Below, in pieces: positions 63,791-64,000 of a stretch of 64,000 nt of DNA (position 1 is the first letter of the stretch; each line of letters begins with the position of its first letter). Source of the DNA: Angiostrongylus vasorum (lineage: Eukaryota > Nematoda > Chromadorea > Rhabditida > Metastrongylidae); assembly GCA_018806985.1 (NCBI GenBank), contig JADANN010000433.1:1674001-1738000 (forward strand). The letters run 5' to 3'. Below the pieces are notes generated by a model. The model was not told the DNA's origin. It made no database searches and worked only from the letters and a program-made list of their open reading frames with translations. The translations under genes and the position numbers were made by a program.

Positions 63791-64000
63791 CTTTGTTATT
63801 GCTACGGCTTTCCCTTCTCAAGATCGTATATTGATCTAATCAGCAGAATAGTCTGCAATTTTATCGTTCACGACCCTAAGCAACCACCTCTTCATTCATT
63901 GTTGTTCCGCGTTAGAGCTTCCCATTAAGTTACACCTTGTTGATTGGCACAAAGAGCACAACAATTTTTGTATGCTTTCGTCATTTTTCTTTCGTGGCTA
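63791..64000 (+). other. Window end, no recognised feature
   Basis: Short T-rich stretch. No exon continuing the zinc-finger gene could be identified. Confidence 0.4.

Overview
The window is nuclear DNA from a nematode, most likely a strongylid (clade V, hookworm-like) worm. The genes are intron-rich, the 3' splice sites are of the nematode TTTTCAG type, and several genes have a free acceptor just upstream of the ATG, as expected for spliced-leader trans-splicing. The proteins match nematode families: a FAFA-type neuropeptide precursor, a LET-70 E2 and ATG-7. Introns and spacers are packed with tRNA-derived SINEs, RTE-type non-LTR retrotransposons and foldback elements. Every gene I can support lies on the + strand. 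I rebuilt the exons by hand from reading frame, GT/AG sites and intron phase, so boundaries are predictions unless noted.

Layout. 1-2414: 3' part of cpsf-4 (CPSF 30 kDa subunit; CCCH fingers plus two zinc knuckles). 2730-9839: a Polycomb-group RING finger gene (PCGF3/5 type, mig-32-like) whose first exon starts at a trans-splice-like acceptor about 300 bp after the cpsf-4 stop. Its 4.7-kb first intron holds a nearly full-length dead RTE element with a SINE nested in it. 10507-17569: a TMEM115-like Golgi membrane protein. 17570-22560: mostly gene-free, with one orphan exon. 22585-28777: an nlp-20-like neuropeptide precursor with one peptide repeat per exon. 31509-33170: the end of an unidentified gene. 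33171-39880: gene-free and rich in repeats. 39944-45470: let-70/UBE2D E2 enzyme, complete at 147 residues. 45742-59955: atg-7, the E1-like autophagy enzyme, 15 exons and 637 residues, swollen to 14 kb by two RTE copies and many smaller repeats. 60556-62114: start of a C2H2 zinc-finger gene running toward or past the window edge.

How the genes relate. Two tight same-strand pairs look like trans-spliced operons: cpsf-4 with the PCGF gene, and let-70 with atg-7. The second pair would co-express a ubiquitin E2 and the E1-like enzyme of ATG8/ATG12 conjugation. From memory, both pairs also sit close together on C. elegans chromosome IV (cosmids F11A10 and M7), so the window may preserve ancient microsynteny.

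Repeats fall into families that I define here: SINE-1 and SINE-2 (tRNA-like heads), a SINE-like family R3 sharing its 3' tail with RTE-A, a foldback family FB1, and a second palindromic family PAL whose arms carry a conserved hairpin core resembling half of a hammerhead ribozyme.
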